Below, piece after piece: positions 42,178 to 49,946 of a stretch of 64,000 bases of DNA. How positions within the stretch are numbered: the stretch's first letter is position 1; every line of letters begins with the position of its first letter. This stretch comes from Pyrobaculum sp. WP30 (GTDB lineage Archaea > Thermoproteota > Thermoprotei > Thermoproteales > Thermoproteaceae): positions 1,789,704 through 1,853,703 of the forward strand of contig CP012158.1 in NCBI GenBank assembly GCA_001189275.1. Direction: 5' to 3'. The notes under the pieces were generated by a model. It saw nothing but the letters and a program-made list of their open reading frames with translations, had not been told where the DNA came from and did not search any database. A program made the position numbers and the translations under genes.

Positions 42178-42783
42178 GTGCTGAGGCAGGTAGTTTTTAG
42201 CCTTCTCCTCTTCATGCTGGCACTCTTAGTGGTTGCCGGGTGGCTTGAGGTGTGGGACATCGCACTAAGGCTGGGGGACGCCTACGCCGTGTCTGTCATC
42301 TGGGACGTCTTCGGCCCAGACGCATACCGCGAACTCGGCAGACTGCTGGAGAGCCGCGGCTACAGCCACCAGCCGGTGGGCGGCGTCCCAGGCGGCGTAG
42401 TTGTATACGGCGACGTACGCCCCATAGCCGAGGAGGTCGTGCAGTACGGAGGACCCATCACCGTCTACACCAGAGACTTCTACATCCCTCTCTGGGGGCC
42501 CTCAAGTGTGGGCGTGGCGAGCCTCGCCGCGGCCCAGCTCTTCTTGGCTCTGGTCTCCGCCGTCCTGCTTGTTGTTGCTTGGTACGTCTTCTCCAGGAAA
42601 CTGCTGAGGTTCCCCGCGGCGCTTTTAATCACGGCGCTCCCCACGGCGCCTGTCCTCTTAGAGACTCAACGCCTAGCCTCCGCTGGTCAGTTCGACAAGT
42701 TCGTTGTCTTCCTCGGAGCCGCGGCGCTTCCGCCCACGCTCCTCGTCTGCGGGCTCCTCCTGTCGCGCCTCAGGCGGCGGTAA
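42178..42783 (+). CDS. Membrane protein with a soluble central domain, unknown
   Basis: A 201-residue protein with a first helix (residues 4-26), a 90-residue exterior or interior domain (VFGPDAYRELGRLLESRGY, then VQYGGPITVYTRDFYIPLWG) and three further helices near the C-terminus ending LLSRLRRR. GTG 42178 lies 25 bp after ATATTTATAAG; an upstream ATG at 42124 precedes the TATA box and is unlikely. The next gene's promoter follows directly. No family is recognised. Confidence 0.6.
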   Translation: MLRQVVFSLLLFMLALLVVAGWLEVWDIALRLGDAYAVSVIWDVFGPDAYRELGRLLESRGYSHQPVGGVPGGVVVYGDVRPIAEEVVQYGGPITVYTRDFYIPLWGPSSVGVASLAAAQLFLALVSAVLLVVAWYVFSRKLLRFPAALLITALPTAPVLLETQRLASAGQFDKFVVFLGAAALPPTLLVCGLLLSRLRRR

Positions 42784-42817
42784 CGAAAAGCATATAAGTA
42801 GCCCGCGCTGTGGAGTC

Positions 42818-43480
42818 GTGAGCATGGAGCTAGATTGGCAGAGGCTTGAGGAGGTGGTGACCAGAGCCGTACTGAGGGCGAGGTCTGAGGAGATGAAAGA
42901 GGTGGCCGAGGCCCTGAAGCTCCTCGCCAGCTACATGAAGGAGGGCTTCGAAAAGACGTTCAAAATACTTCAGGAGCACACCAACATATTGCAACAGCAT
43001 TCTAAACTGTTAGAAGAACACTCCAAACTGCTGGAGAGACATGAGAAGAGGCTAGAGGAGCTGGCTAGGGCTGTGGGCGAGCTCAAGGTGGCTGTGGGCT
43101 CCCTGGGGAGGAGGTGGGGCAGGGATCTTGAGAGGACTGTTCTGGAGCTTTACCGCCACGCGCTGGAGGAGAGGGGGGTGGAGCCCGGGAGGGTGGAGAA
43201 GTTTGTTTACACAGACGTAGACGGGAGGTTCTACAGGAGGGGCGCCAAGATTGAGGTGGACGTGTACATACACGACGGGGGGATGTACCTGGTTGAGGTT
43301 AAGTCCCACGCCGAGCTCGACGACGTGGAGTGGTTCTACGAGGAGGCTGGCATAGTGGAAAAGATACTGGGGAGGAAAGCCGCCAAGCTCATCATCGTCG
43401 CCGTTAATATAGACAAGGAAGCACTACAACGAGCCCAGGAACTCGGCATAGAGGCAGTATACGGAGCAGTCATAGAGTGA
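42818..43480 (+). CDS. Coiled-coil PD-(D/E)XK nuclease-like protein (DUF3782 type)
   Basis: A 220-residue protein with a long coiled coil (residues 5-90, including the repeats ILQEHTNILQQH, SKLLEEHSKLLERH). A turn LGRRWGRDLERTVLELYRHA comes before a PD-(D/E)XK core: KIEVDVYIHDGGMYLVEVKSHAEL supplies the Asp and E-x-K, then VEWFYEEAGIVEKI. GTG 42818 (or ATG 42824) lies 24-30 bp after CATATAAG. Related proteins are multicopy in Crenarchaeota with unknown roles; DNA cleavage is inferred from the fold. A decayed relative is at 17.2-17.7 kb. Confidence 0.8.
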   Translation: MSMELDWQRLEEVVTRAVLRARSEEMKEVAEALKLLASYMKEGFEKTFKILQEHTNILQQHSKLLEEHSKLLERHEKRLEELARAVGELKVAVGSLGRRWGRDLERTVLELYRHALEERGVEPGRVEKFVYTDVDGRFYRRGAKIEVDVYIHDGGMYLVEVKSHAELDDVEWFYEEAGIVEKILGRKAAKLIIVAVNIDKEALQRAQELGIEAVYGAVIE

Positions 43481-43513
43481 CCTCCTCTCCGCCCTAAGGG
43501 GCTAGATTTGTAA

Positions 43514-44770
43514 CTACACCAGCTCCTCTAGCCGCCTCCCCGCGCTTTCTACGCCTTTGACGTACCATATGGCGGCCACGGCCGCTCCGAGGGCCCACAG
43601 GGCTGTGAGTAGCGCGAAGAAGGGCCCGGCCCCGAGAACCCCCTCTGTGAAGACCGCCGCCGCGTTTATGAGCCAGGCAGACGCCGTGACTATGCCCACC
43701 GCCGTTGAGCGCACCGCCGTGGGGAAGAGCTCAGCCTCCAGCACGCTGACGGCGGCCCAGGCCCACTCGGAGAACACCAAGTTTAGAAACAGCACCGCGA
43801 GGTACAGCTGAGCAGCTACTCCGTGCACTGCGGCCAGGGCGATCGCCGTGGCTAGGCCGCCCACGAAGGCGGAGAGGAAGGCTAGACGCCTAGACCGGTC
43901 TATGATGGGTAGCAACAAAAAGGCGCCCGCTACAGCGCCTGCGTTGGCGGCGGCGACGTTGAGGGGGGCCAGATCGGCGCCGTAGGCGAAGCCCCGGGCG
44001 TAGGGGAGGTAGTAGGCGGCTATGTTGTAGGTGAGGAGCTGGGCGGTGAAGGCGGCGGCGAATACGGCGACGCGGCCCCAGTAGCCGCTCAGCGACTTCC
44101 TCTCTTCCTCCCTCGGCGGAGGCTCCACGCCGTATTTCTCCACCAGCGCCTTGGCCTCGGCCTCTCTGCCTCGGGCCGCCAGCCACCTGGGGGACTCGGG
44201 GATGTGGAGCCTGGCGACGAGGACCAAGGCGGCTAGGGCCACCGCGGTGAGGAAGGTGTAGAACACGGCGGTGTGGGGGTCGGCGGCCAGCTCGGCGTAT
44301 TGAAGGGCGAGGGCGGCTATGGCTGCGGCGCCTATGTTCCAGAAGTTTGCGGCGAGCATGAGGGCGGCGCCTCTGCGGCGCGGCGGCGCGAACTCCGCCA
44401 ATGCGGCGTAGGCAGGACCCACCTCGCCCCCGACGCCGAAGTTGATAAGCGAGGTTGAGAGGACAGCTACGGCTAGGTCTAGGGTGCCGGCCCAATATGC
44501 AAGGGCGAACCAGAGGGCACCTGCCGTGTATATGGCTAGGGAGGTTATTAGGCCCAGCCTCCTCCCCACGACGTCCCCCAGCCGGCCCAGCGCCGCCGCG
44601 CCAAGCATAAACGCTATTGAGTTCACGGCGAAGATGACAGTTGCGTTTTGGGCCAAGTCTGGGAGGAGGAATATCGTTGTTGGGACCAGGCTGAAGAGCA
44701 CGCCGTCGAGGAAAAAGCTGGCAGACACCACGGCGAAGAGAACCCAGTGAACCCTCCTCCAACCGTCCAT
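43514..44770 (-). CDS. MFS transporter next to thiamine salvage genes
   Basis: A 418-residue twelve-helix major facilitator. Motif A appears as LGRLGDVVGRRLGLI. LAEFAPPRRRGAALML and LHIPESPRWLAARGREAEA are sugar-porter-like signatures. ATG 44770 lies about 25 bp after TATTTATATG. It is divergent from tenA with separate TATA boxes. The position suggests uptake of a thiamine precursor, but many substrates are possible for this subfamily. Confidence 0.85.
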   Translation of the reverse strand: MDGWRRVHWVLFAVVSASFFLDGVLFSLVPTTIFLLPDLAQNATVIFAVNSIAFMLGAAALGRLGDVVGRRLGLITSLAIYTAGALWFALAYWAGTLDLAVAVLSTSLINFGVGGEVGPAYAALAEFAPPRRRGAALMLAANFWNIGAAAIAALALQYAELAADPHTAVFYTFLTAVALAALVLVARLHIPESPRWLAARGREAEAKALVEKYGVEPPPREEERKSLSGYWGRVAVFAAAFTAQLLTYNIAAYYLPYARGFAYGADLAPLNVAAANAGAVAGAFLLLPIIDRSRRLAFLSAFVGGLATAIALAAVHGVAAQLYLAVLFLNLVFSEWAWAAVSVLEAELFPTAVRSTAVGIVTASAWLINAAAVFTEGVLGAGPFFALLTALWALGAAVAAIWYVKGVESAGRRLEELV

Positions 44771-44839
44771 AAAGCCTTAATCTAATCCATATAAATATAT
44801 TTTCCAAAAAATCTTTTATACCACCTTCATTAGCTGTTT

Positions 44840-45478
44840 ATGGCATCGGAGACGTTGAGGAGGTGGGCCGACCCCATATGGGAGCAGATCTTTAGGCATC
44901 CCTTCGTCGAGGAGGTGTACAGGGGGGATCTGCCCATCGAGAAGTTTAGGTATTACCTACTGCAGGACTACAACTACCTTGTCAACTTCGCCAAGGCCCT
45001 CTCCCTGGCGGCGGCCAAGGCGCCTACAGTCCAGCTGATGAAGGAGGCGCTTGCGTTGGCGTATGGCACTGTGACTGGCGAGATGGCTAACTACGAGGCC
45101 CTCCTTAAAGAGGTCGGGCTAACTCTTGAGGACGCTGAGAGGGCGGAGCCCAACTTCGTAAATGTCAGCTACATGTCCTACCTCCTCTCCGTCTGTTCGC
45201 TAGAGGGCTTTTATCAATGCATGGCGGCGACTCTGCCGTGTTTCTGGAGCTACGCGGAGATTGCAGAACGCCGCAGAGACGCCCTGCAGCACAACCCGGT
45301 CCCGGCGTATAGGAAGTGGGCCTCTGTATACCTCTCCGACGACTACCTCGGCCTCGTGAGGCGGCTCAGAGAGGTGCTGGACTCCTCAGGCCTCTCGGCG
45401 GAGGCGCTGTGGCCCTACTTCAGACAAGCCTCAGTTTACGAGCTACAGTTCTGGCAGGCGGCGTATGAAGGTCATTGA
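44840..45478 (+). CDS. tenA: TenA-family aminopyrimidine aminohydrolase
   Basis: A 212-residue all-helical TenA protein. Active-site elements are intact: LLQDYNYLVNFA (Asp near residue 44), TGEMANYEALL, the nucleophile in ATLPCFWSYAEI (Cys near 135) and the final ELQFWQAAYE Glu. TenA hydrolyses amino- or formylaminopyrimidines to HMP for salvage. ATG 44840 lies about 25 bp after CTTTTATACC. It overlaps the second TenA-like gene by 14 bases. Confidence 0.93.
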   Translation: MASETLRRWADPIWEQIFRHPFVEEVYRGDLPIEKFRYYLLQDYNYLVNFAKALSLAAAKAPTVQLMKEALALAYGTVTGEMANYEALLKEVGLTLEDAERAEPNFVNVSYMSYLLSVCSLEGFYQCMAATLPCFWSYAEIAERRRDALQHNPVPAYRKWASVYLSDDYLGLVRRLREVLDSSGLSAEALWPYFRQASVYELQFWQAAYEGH

Positions 45479-46082
45479 GACGCTTAGAAGAGAGCTAGAG
45501 CCTCTGAATAGGGAAATCGCCGAGGCGCTGAGACCTTCGCGGGAGGCTCTTCTGTCTTTTGTGGCCAACCAGCTCTACATAGTGCCCCACGACTTAAAGG
45601 CCCTCTCGGCGGCGATGGCCAAGGCGGGGGAACGCGACGAATACAGATTCGTTAAGACGTTGATAGACGGCGACTTCGCCGCCCTGGAGGCGTTGAGGGA
45701 GCTGGCGGAGGAGCTGGGGGTGGAGTTCCGTTGGGAGTCCGTGGATCCCGCCGCCGTGGCTTACACCCACTTCCTCTCTTGGCTGGCGATTCACGGCACC
45801 GTGGGCGACCTCGCCGTGGCCATGACGGTGAACCTCCCGGTGTGGGGCCGCAACTGCGCCGCGCTGGCTGAGTGGGCTCGGCGAAACGGCGTGAAAAACA
45901 CGAAGTTTATGGAAATATTCGCCGGACCGTACGACGAGCTTGAGGCGCTGGCGGAGCCTATAGCGGAGCGGTACCTAGACTGGGGCAGGTACCGCTACGT
46001 GGCGAAGGCTATACAGCGCTACGAGTTGGAGTTTTGGAGGGCGGTTTCCGGACGTCCTGGGGAAGGGCCGCCGGGCGCCTAG
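45465..46082 (+). CDS. Divergent TenA paralogue without catalytic Cys
   Basis: A 205-residue TenA-fold protein that aligns with its neighbour over its length: NQLYIVPHDLKALSAA, the loop TVNLPVWGRNCAALAEW and the end YELEFWRAVS. The nucleophile position reads LPV, not LPC, and the substrate Asp region reads IVPHDL. It has lost the usual catalytic residues, like the TenA_E/noncanonical group, but keeps the last Glu. Overlap with tenA suggests a hetero-oligomer or a changed substrate. Confidence 0.75.
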   Translation: MKVIETLRRELEPLNREIAEALRPSREALLSFVANQLYIVPHDLKALSAAMAKAGERDEYRFVKTLIDGDFAALEALRELAEELGVEFRWESVDPAAVAYTHFLSWLAIHGTVGDLAVAMTVNLPVWGRNCAALAEWARRNGVKNTKFMEIFAGPYDELEALAEPIAERYLDWGRYRYVAKAIQRYELEFWRAVSGRPGEGPPGA

Positions 46083-46158
46083 CTTCGTCATGCCGCGTCT
46101 TGAGACCGCCGTCGTCGCCTTCGAGATAATATATTTATAGTCATATCATTTAGTACTT

Positions 46159-46944
46159 ATGGAGCTGAAGATCGGGAGGGCGATCATAAGACATGGGATG
46201 GAGGATCTATACGAATACAGCGACGTCGATGTTGTCATCGTCGGCGCAGGTCCTGCTGGGCTAACCGCCGCGCGTTACCTTGCCGAGAGGGGGCATAAGG
46301 TGGTTGTTTATGAGAGGAGGCTCTCCTTCGGCGGTGGCATCGGGCCGGGGGGCAACATGATCCCAAAGATCGTGGTGCAGGAGGAGGCCTTGCCTGTCCT
46401 CAGGGACTTCAGGGTTAGGTACAAGCCGGCTGGGGACGGGCTCTACACGGTGGAGCCGGCGGAGCTCATCGCCAAGCTGGCGGCTGGCGCCATAGACGCT
46501 GGTGCGAAGGTCATACTGGGGGTGCACGTAGACGACGTCATCTTTAGGGGCGACCCCCCGCGTGTGGCTGGCGTCTTGTGGATCTGGACCCCCATCCAGA
46601 TGTCTGGCATGCACGTGGATCCGCTGTATACGCAGGCCAAGGCGGTGATAGACGCCACGGGCCACGACGCGGAGGTGGTGTCTATAGCGGCTAGGAAGGT
46701 GCCTGAGCTGGGCATCGAGCTGAGGGGGGAGAAGTCGGCGTGGTCCGAGGTGTCTGAGAAGCTGGTGGTAGAACACACCGGGAGGGTGGCGCCGGGGCTT
46801 TACGTGGCCGGCATAGCCGTGTGCGCCGTCTTCGGACTGCCCAGGATGGGTCCCATCTTCGGCGGCATGTTGCTGTCTGGGCGCAGAATCGCCGAGATCG
46901 TCCACAAGGACTTGACGGCGGAGGCCAATGCCATTCGAGCTTAA
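46159..46944 (+). CDS. thi4: Archaeal thiazole synthase Thi4
   Basis: A 261-residue FAD/NAD-fold protein. The dinucleotide motif is VVIVGAGPAGLTAARYLAERG (about 25-45), followed by GGIGPGGNMIPK. The active-site segment is MSGMHVDPLYTQAKAVIDATGHDAEV. It has His where the yeast suicide enzyme has the sulfur-donating Cys, so it should act catalytically with free sulfide and iron, as shown for methanogen Thi4. The C-terminus has GLPRMGPIFGGML. ATG 46159 lies about 25 bp after TATTTATAG. It makes the thiazole for ThiDN. Confidence 0.93.
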   Translation: MELKIGRAIIRHGMEDLYEYSDVDVVIVGAGPAGLTAARYLAERGHKVVVYERRLSFGGGIGPGGNMIPKIVVQEEALPVLRDFRVRYKPAGDGLYTVEPAELIAKLAAGAIDAGAKVILGVHVDDVIFRGDPPRVAGVLWIWTPIQMSGMHVDPLYTQAKAVIDATGHDAEVVSIAARKVPELGIELRGEKSAWSEVSEKLVVEHTGRVAPGLYVAGIAVCAVFGLPRMGPIFGGMLLSGRRIAEIVHKDLTAEANAIRA

Positions 46945-47143
46945 AGTCCAGCGGCCCACAGAGCTGAGGTGCACCAACTGCGGAAGGCTCATCAGGTAGG
47001 GTGACATAGTGGTGAAGACTTGTTGCGTCAATAAGCCCTGGGTCTTCTGCTCCCGGGAGTGCTACAAACAGTTCGTCTCCAAGTGGACCCGGAACCAAGA
47101 CGCGGCGGCAAGCGGCGGCCGGCTCAGAAAAGGCGTGGTATAA
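46928..47143 (+). pseudogene. TRASH-like zinc-finger protein with in-frame TAG
   Basis: Overlapping the thi4 end by 17 bases, a 71-codon frame encodes MPFELKVQRPTELRCTNCGRLIR, then TAG (46997-46999), then GDIVVKTCCVNKPWVFCSRECYKQFVSKW and a basic tail. The two halves together make a CxxC...CxxxC zinc site of TRASH/MYM type, so the stop cuts through the domain. All else looks intact. It may be a recent nonsense mutation, a sequencing error, or readthrough. It is the second small metal-site gene in the window with an in-frame TAG. Confidence 0.7.
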
Positions 47144-47280
47144 CCCGCATACACCGCCGCGACGCAGCCGTAATCCTCGTTTTTCCTCACTTATATATAA
47201 TTATTAATTTAGCCTAATAAGAAAATATATTGATGCATTTGGCTTAGGAAAAAGATTTTTGTTATGTGATAAATATGGAT

Positions 47281-47568
47281 ATGCGGTTTGTAGTGATTTC
47301 CCGGCTTACCGACGAGGGGGCTGAGACGCTTGAGAAGAGGCCGGAGAGGGTTAAGGAGGTTAATAAGGAGCTTGAGGCGTATGGGGTTAAGGTATTAGAG
47401 CAGTATGTGGTGTTTGGCGACTTCGACTTCATATCTATCGTGGAGGTGGAAGACGTGGGGAGGTTCCTAAAGGCGATGATAAATCTCAACAGCCGGGGGA
47501 CCATCCGCACCACCACCTACCTCATAATGCCGGTTGACGAGGCCCTCAACGCCCTTAAAAGCAGTTAA
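47281..47568 (+). CDS. GYD-domain protein
   Basis: A 95-residue ferredoxin-like alpha/beta protein of the GYD family: FVVISRLTDEGAETLEKRPER, then GVKVLEQYVVFGDFDFISIVE and TTTYLIMPVDEAL. The motif that names the family reads FGDFDF here. Function is unknown across the family. I chose ATG 47281, about 25 bp after AGATTTTTG; ATG 47275 is also possible. It stands alone. Confidence 0.75.
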   Translation: MRFVVISRLTDEGAETLEKRPERVKEVNKELEAYGVKVLEQYVVFGDFDFISIVEVEDVGRFLKAMINLNSRGTIRTTTYLIMPVDEALNALKSS

Positions 47569-47622
47569 CCGACGCTTTTTCCCGTTTGACACAGTTTTTT
47601 ATACGTATATGTTCACGGCCAC

Positions 47623-48387
47623 ATGTCGTCTCTGCTTACATACGACGAGAGGGTTGTGTTGACCAGCATATTAACCGAGGGGCGTGTAAACTTGTCGAAG
47701 CTGGCGCGGATGCTGGGGAGGACTCGGCAGGTGGTGTTTTACTGGGTTAGGAGGATGCTTGAGATGGGGATTCTAGGCCCGCCCCAGGTCTACGTGAGGC
47801 CAGACGTGGTTGGGCTCTACTACGCGTATTTCCGCGGGCGCAACCCCGGGGATGACTACGTGCTGACCTTCCGCACGTTGGAGGGCGACTACATATTCGC
47901 CGTGCCGTTTAAAACCCCCACCGAGCTTCAGGACTTGTCCATGCGGTACGGCACCCCCATGTTTGTCCCTAATCTAAAGCCGCTGAGGTTAACCCCCTTA
48001 AAGCTACGGGCGTTGAGGATGTACGTCTCCAATCCCCAGATATCCTCCAGCGACCTTGTGGAGGAGCTGGGGGTGGGCCAGACGGCGGCGCGGCGGCTCC
48101 TCAAGTGGGCGAAGGACGTGTCTATCGTCACGTATTCGGTGGATCTGCCCCGCTCCGGGCTTTTCGCGGCGGCGCTGATGGCTAAGGCACATATCCCCGG
48201 CGTCGCGAGACACACCTTCTTCAGATGCTACGCCAAGGCGGTGGGGTTCTACGGCGTCGTCTTCCCAGACGTGGAAAAGGCCTCTCAATACATCGAGGAG
48301 GTGAAAAAGACGGACCCAAGCGTCTCGGCAACTCCGCTTGTGTCGTATCAGCTGAGGCCACCGCCCATCGAGGAGAGGCCGTACTAG
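47623..48387 (+). CDS. Two-HTH transcriptional regulator (Lrp/AsnC-related)
   Basis: A 254-residue protein with an N-terminal winged helix (YDERVVLTSILTEGRVNLSK and the recognition helix TRQVVFYWVRRML) and a second HTH near residues 135-160 (NPQISSSDLVEELGVGQTAA). The remaining segments may form a RAM-like ligand domain. It has a TATTTTATAC-like TTTTTTATACG box about 25 bp upstream. Its 3' end overlaps the convergent protease gene by 4 bases. Targets are unknown. Confidence 0.7.
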   Translation: MSSLLTYDERVVLTSILTEGRVNLSKLARMLGRTRQVVFYWVRRMLEMGILGPPQVYVRPDVVGLYYAYFRGRNPGDDYVLTFRTLEGDYIFAVPFKTPTELQDLSMRYGTPMFVPNLKPLRLTPLKLRALRMYVSNPQISSSDLVEELGVGQTAARRLLKWAKDVSIVTYSVDLPRSGLFAAALMAKAHIPGVARHTFFRCYAKAVGFYGVVFPDVEKASQYIEEVKKTDPSVSATPLVSYQLRPPPIEERPY

Positions 48388-48740
48388 AGGAGGAGCAACT
48401 CTGCCTCCTTCAGTGTACCCCTGACCACGTCTACCTCAAGCCCAAAGATCTCAAGCGCCGTCACGCCCACAACCACCGGGTCCCCATCTTCGCCGAAGAT
48501 CACCGGAACGACACGCCTCCTTCCCATCAGCACCATCCCCACCTCGCCGATATCCCGCTCAACATAGCCGCCGAATGCCCTAAACCTTCGCCTCTCAACC
48601 GGCTTCACGCTTAATTGTTCCAGTATGTCCCTCCTTACGACGCTGTATATTGCGCCGGTGTCTACAATGGCCTCCACCTCAATTACCTTCTCCGGCTTTT
48701 CGGGGTTGTAGAGACCAGCCCGCAACTTGAGGAGACCCAT
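48384..48740 (-). CDS. Retropepsin-like aspartic protease domain protein
   Basis: A 118-residue single-domain protein with the aspartic protease strand VEAIVDTGAIYSVVRRDIL (DTGA near residues 28-31), a flap-like region RFRAFGGYVERDIGEV and the hydrophobic second signature VVVGVTALEIFGLEVD. Such clan AA proteins act as dimers. No membrane helix is present. I chose ATG 48740 because GATTTATAATC lies 25 bp upstream, at the 3' end of the amidohydrolase gene. The substrate is unknown. Confidence 0.8.
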   Translation of the reverse strand: MGLLKLRAGLYNPEKPEKVIEVEAIVDTGAIYSVVRRDILEQLSVKPVERRRFRAFGGYVERDIGEVGMVLMGRRRVVPVIFGEDGDPVVVGVTALEIFGLEVDVVRGTLKEAELLLL

Positions 48741-48760
48741 ATGTGTCTTTGCCCACGAGA

Positions 48761-49819
48761 TTATAAATCTGCCGCAGGCTGGATGCTGGTGCCCTCCAGG
48801 AACGCCACTATGTCTGCGTGCGTTGCGCGCTTGACTAGATACTTCAGCAGGTTGCCGCCTATGTAGGGGGCCGCAACCGCAAGGGCGCGGAGCCTGTGGC
48901 CGGGGGCTATGGGCGGGACGCAACGCACCTTTTCCCAGTTCCACACGGTGGCCATGGCGAGGATGTCTCTCTCCGTGAGGGCCCAGCCGGAGGCGGCGGC
49001 GTAGGCGTGTAGGAACTTCATCTCGGCCCAGAGGTCCGGCTCGTTCATGAAGACGTTGTCTGTGCCTAGGAGCGGCTTTAGGTGGAGCAACAGAGGCACG
49101 GGCGCCACTCGGCCTACGAAGTAGGCGTTGGCGCGTGGGTTTACCACGACGGTTTTAGCTGGGGGTATCTGGGCGATTTCCTCCGGCGTCAGGTGGACCA
49201 GGTGGACTAGGACGTCTGCGTCCAGCGCCTTCAAGGCGAGCTCCAGGTCGCCTGCCTCGTGGCAGTCCGGGGTCTCCGACACGTGCGTGGAGACCAGCTT
49301 GTAGCGGGCGCGGAGTTGCCGGAGGTACTCCGGGGGGTGGTCCACCGGCGACGCCACCTGGACGTTTGGGTAGTCGGGGAAGCCGCCGTGGGCCTCCTGG
49401 AACACGACGGCCTCTACGCCGTGTTTCCTGAAGACCTCCTCCACGTCGCGGGCGGCGTACTCCGCGTATATCAAGGCGCAGCCGGTCCCGTAGCTCCTCA
49501 TCCTCCTGGCCACCTTCTCAAGCAGGGAGATGTGCTTCTTCTTCGCGACTAGGTTCTTCACCGCGTGGTACTTGACGCCGTGGGGCCACCCCACCAGGTC
49601 GTCGATGTAGAGGTCGTCCCGGTCGGCGATTACTGCGTCTAGGACGTGGACGTGCCCGTTCACCAGCTGGGGCATCAACACCACGTTGCCGAGATCCGCC
49701 GCAACCCCGCCCGTGTACCTCCCGACCCCCACCACGACCCCGGCGTCGTCAACCTCAACTACTCCGTCTTCCACCACCTCCAGCTCCCCGGCCAAGACGT
49801 ATTTAGCGCGGAGGCGCAC
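48761..49819 (-). CDS. Amidohydrolase-superfamily protein
   Basis: A 352-residue metal-dependent hydrolase. The first metal motif is VNGHVHVLDAV near residue 54. Later motifs are VSTHVSETPDCHEAGD (about 180) and LVHLVHLTPEEIAQI (about 205), and GTDNVFMNEPDLW holds the final Asp (near 250). This layout fits the deaminase/chlorohydrolase (SsnA/GuaD-like) group. The substrate is unclear. The start lies about 24 bp after ATTTTTAAAG. Confidence 0.8.
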   Translation of the reverse strand: MRLRAKYVLAGELEVVEDGVVEVDDAGVVVGVGRYTGGVAADLGNVVLMPQLVNGHVHVLDAVIADRDDLYIDDLVGWPHGVKYHAVKNLVAKKKHISLLEKVARRMRSYGTGCALIYAEYAARDVEEVFRKHGVEAVVFQEAHGGFPDYPNVQVASPVDHPPEYLRQLRARYKLVSTHVSETPDCHEAGDLELALKALDADVLVHLVHLTPEEIAQIPPAKTVVVNPRANAYFVGRVAPVPLLLHLKPLLGTDNVFMNEPDLWAEMKFLHAYAAASGWALTERDILAMATVWNWEKVRCVPPIAPGHRLRALAVAAPYIGGNLLKYLVKRATHADIVAFLEGTSIQPAADL

Positions 49820-49946
49820 GCGTCTTTTGAAGCCCCTCTTTAAAAATGTCGTGTAAAGCCGAATTTACAGAGGCCCGCCGAGGGCTCCCGCCGTCTGTTG
49901 CGGGGGCTTGACAAATCTGTTTATTTCTCTGAGCGTTCTTCTTCCC

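Noticed and set aside
8444-46999. TAG recoding (for example pyrrolysine) to explain two interrupted genes
   Set aside because: No pyl genes are visible, the expected residues look like Tyr and Arg/Lys, and many normal genes here may use TAG as stop. Mutation or base error is simpler.
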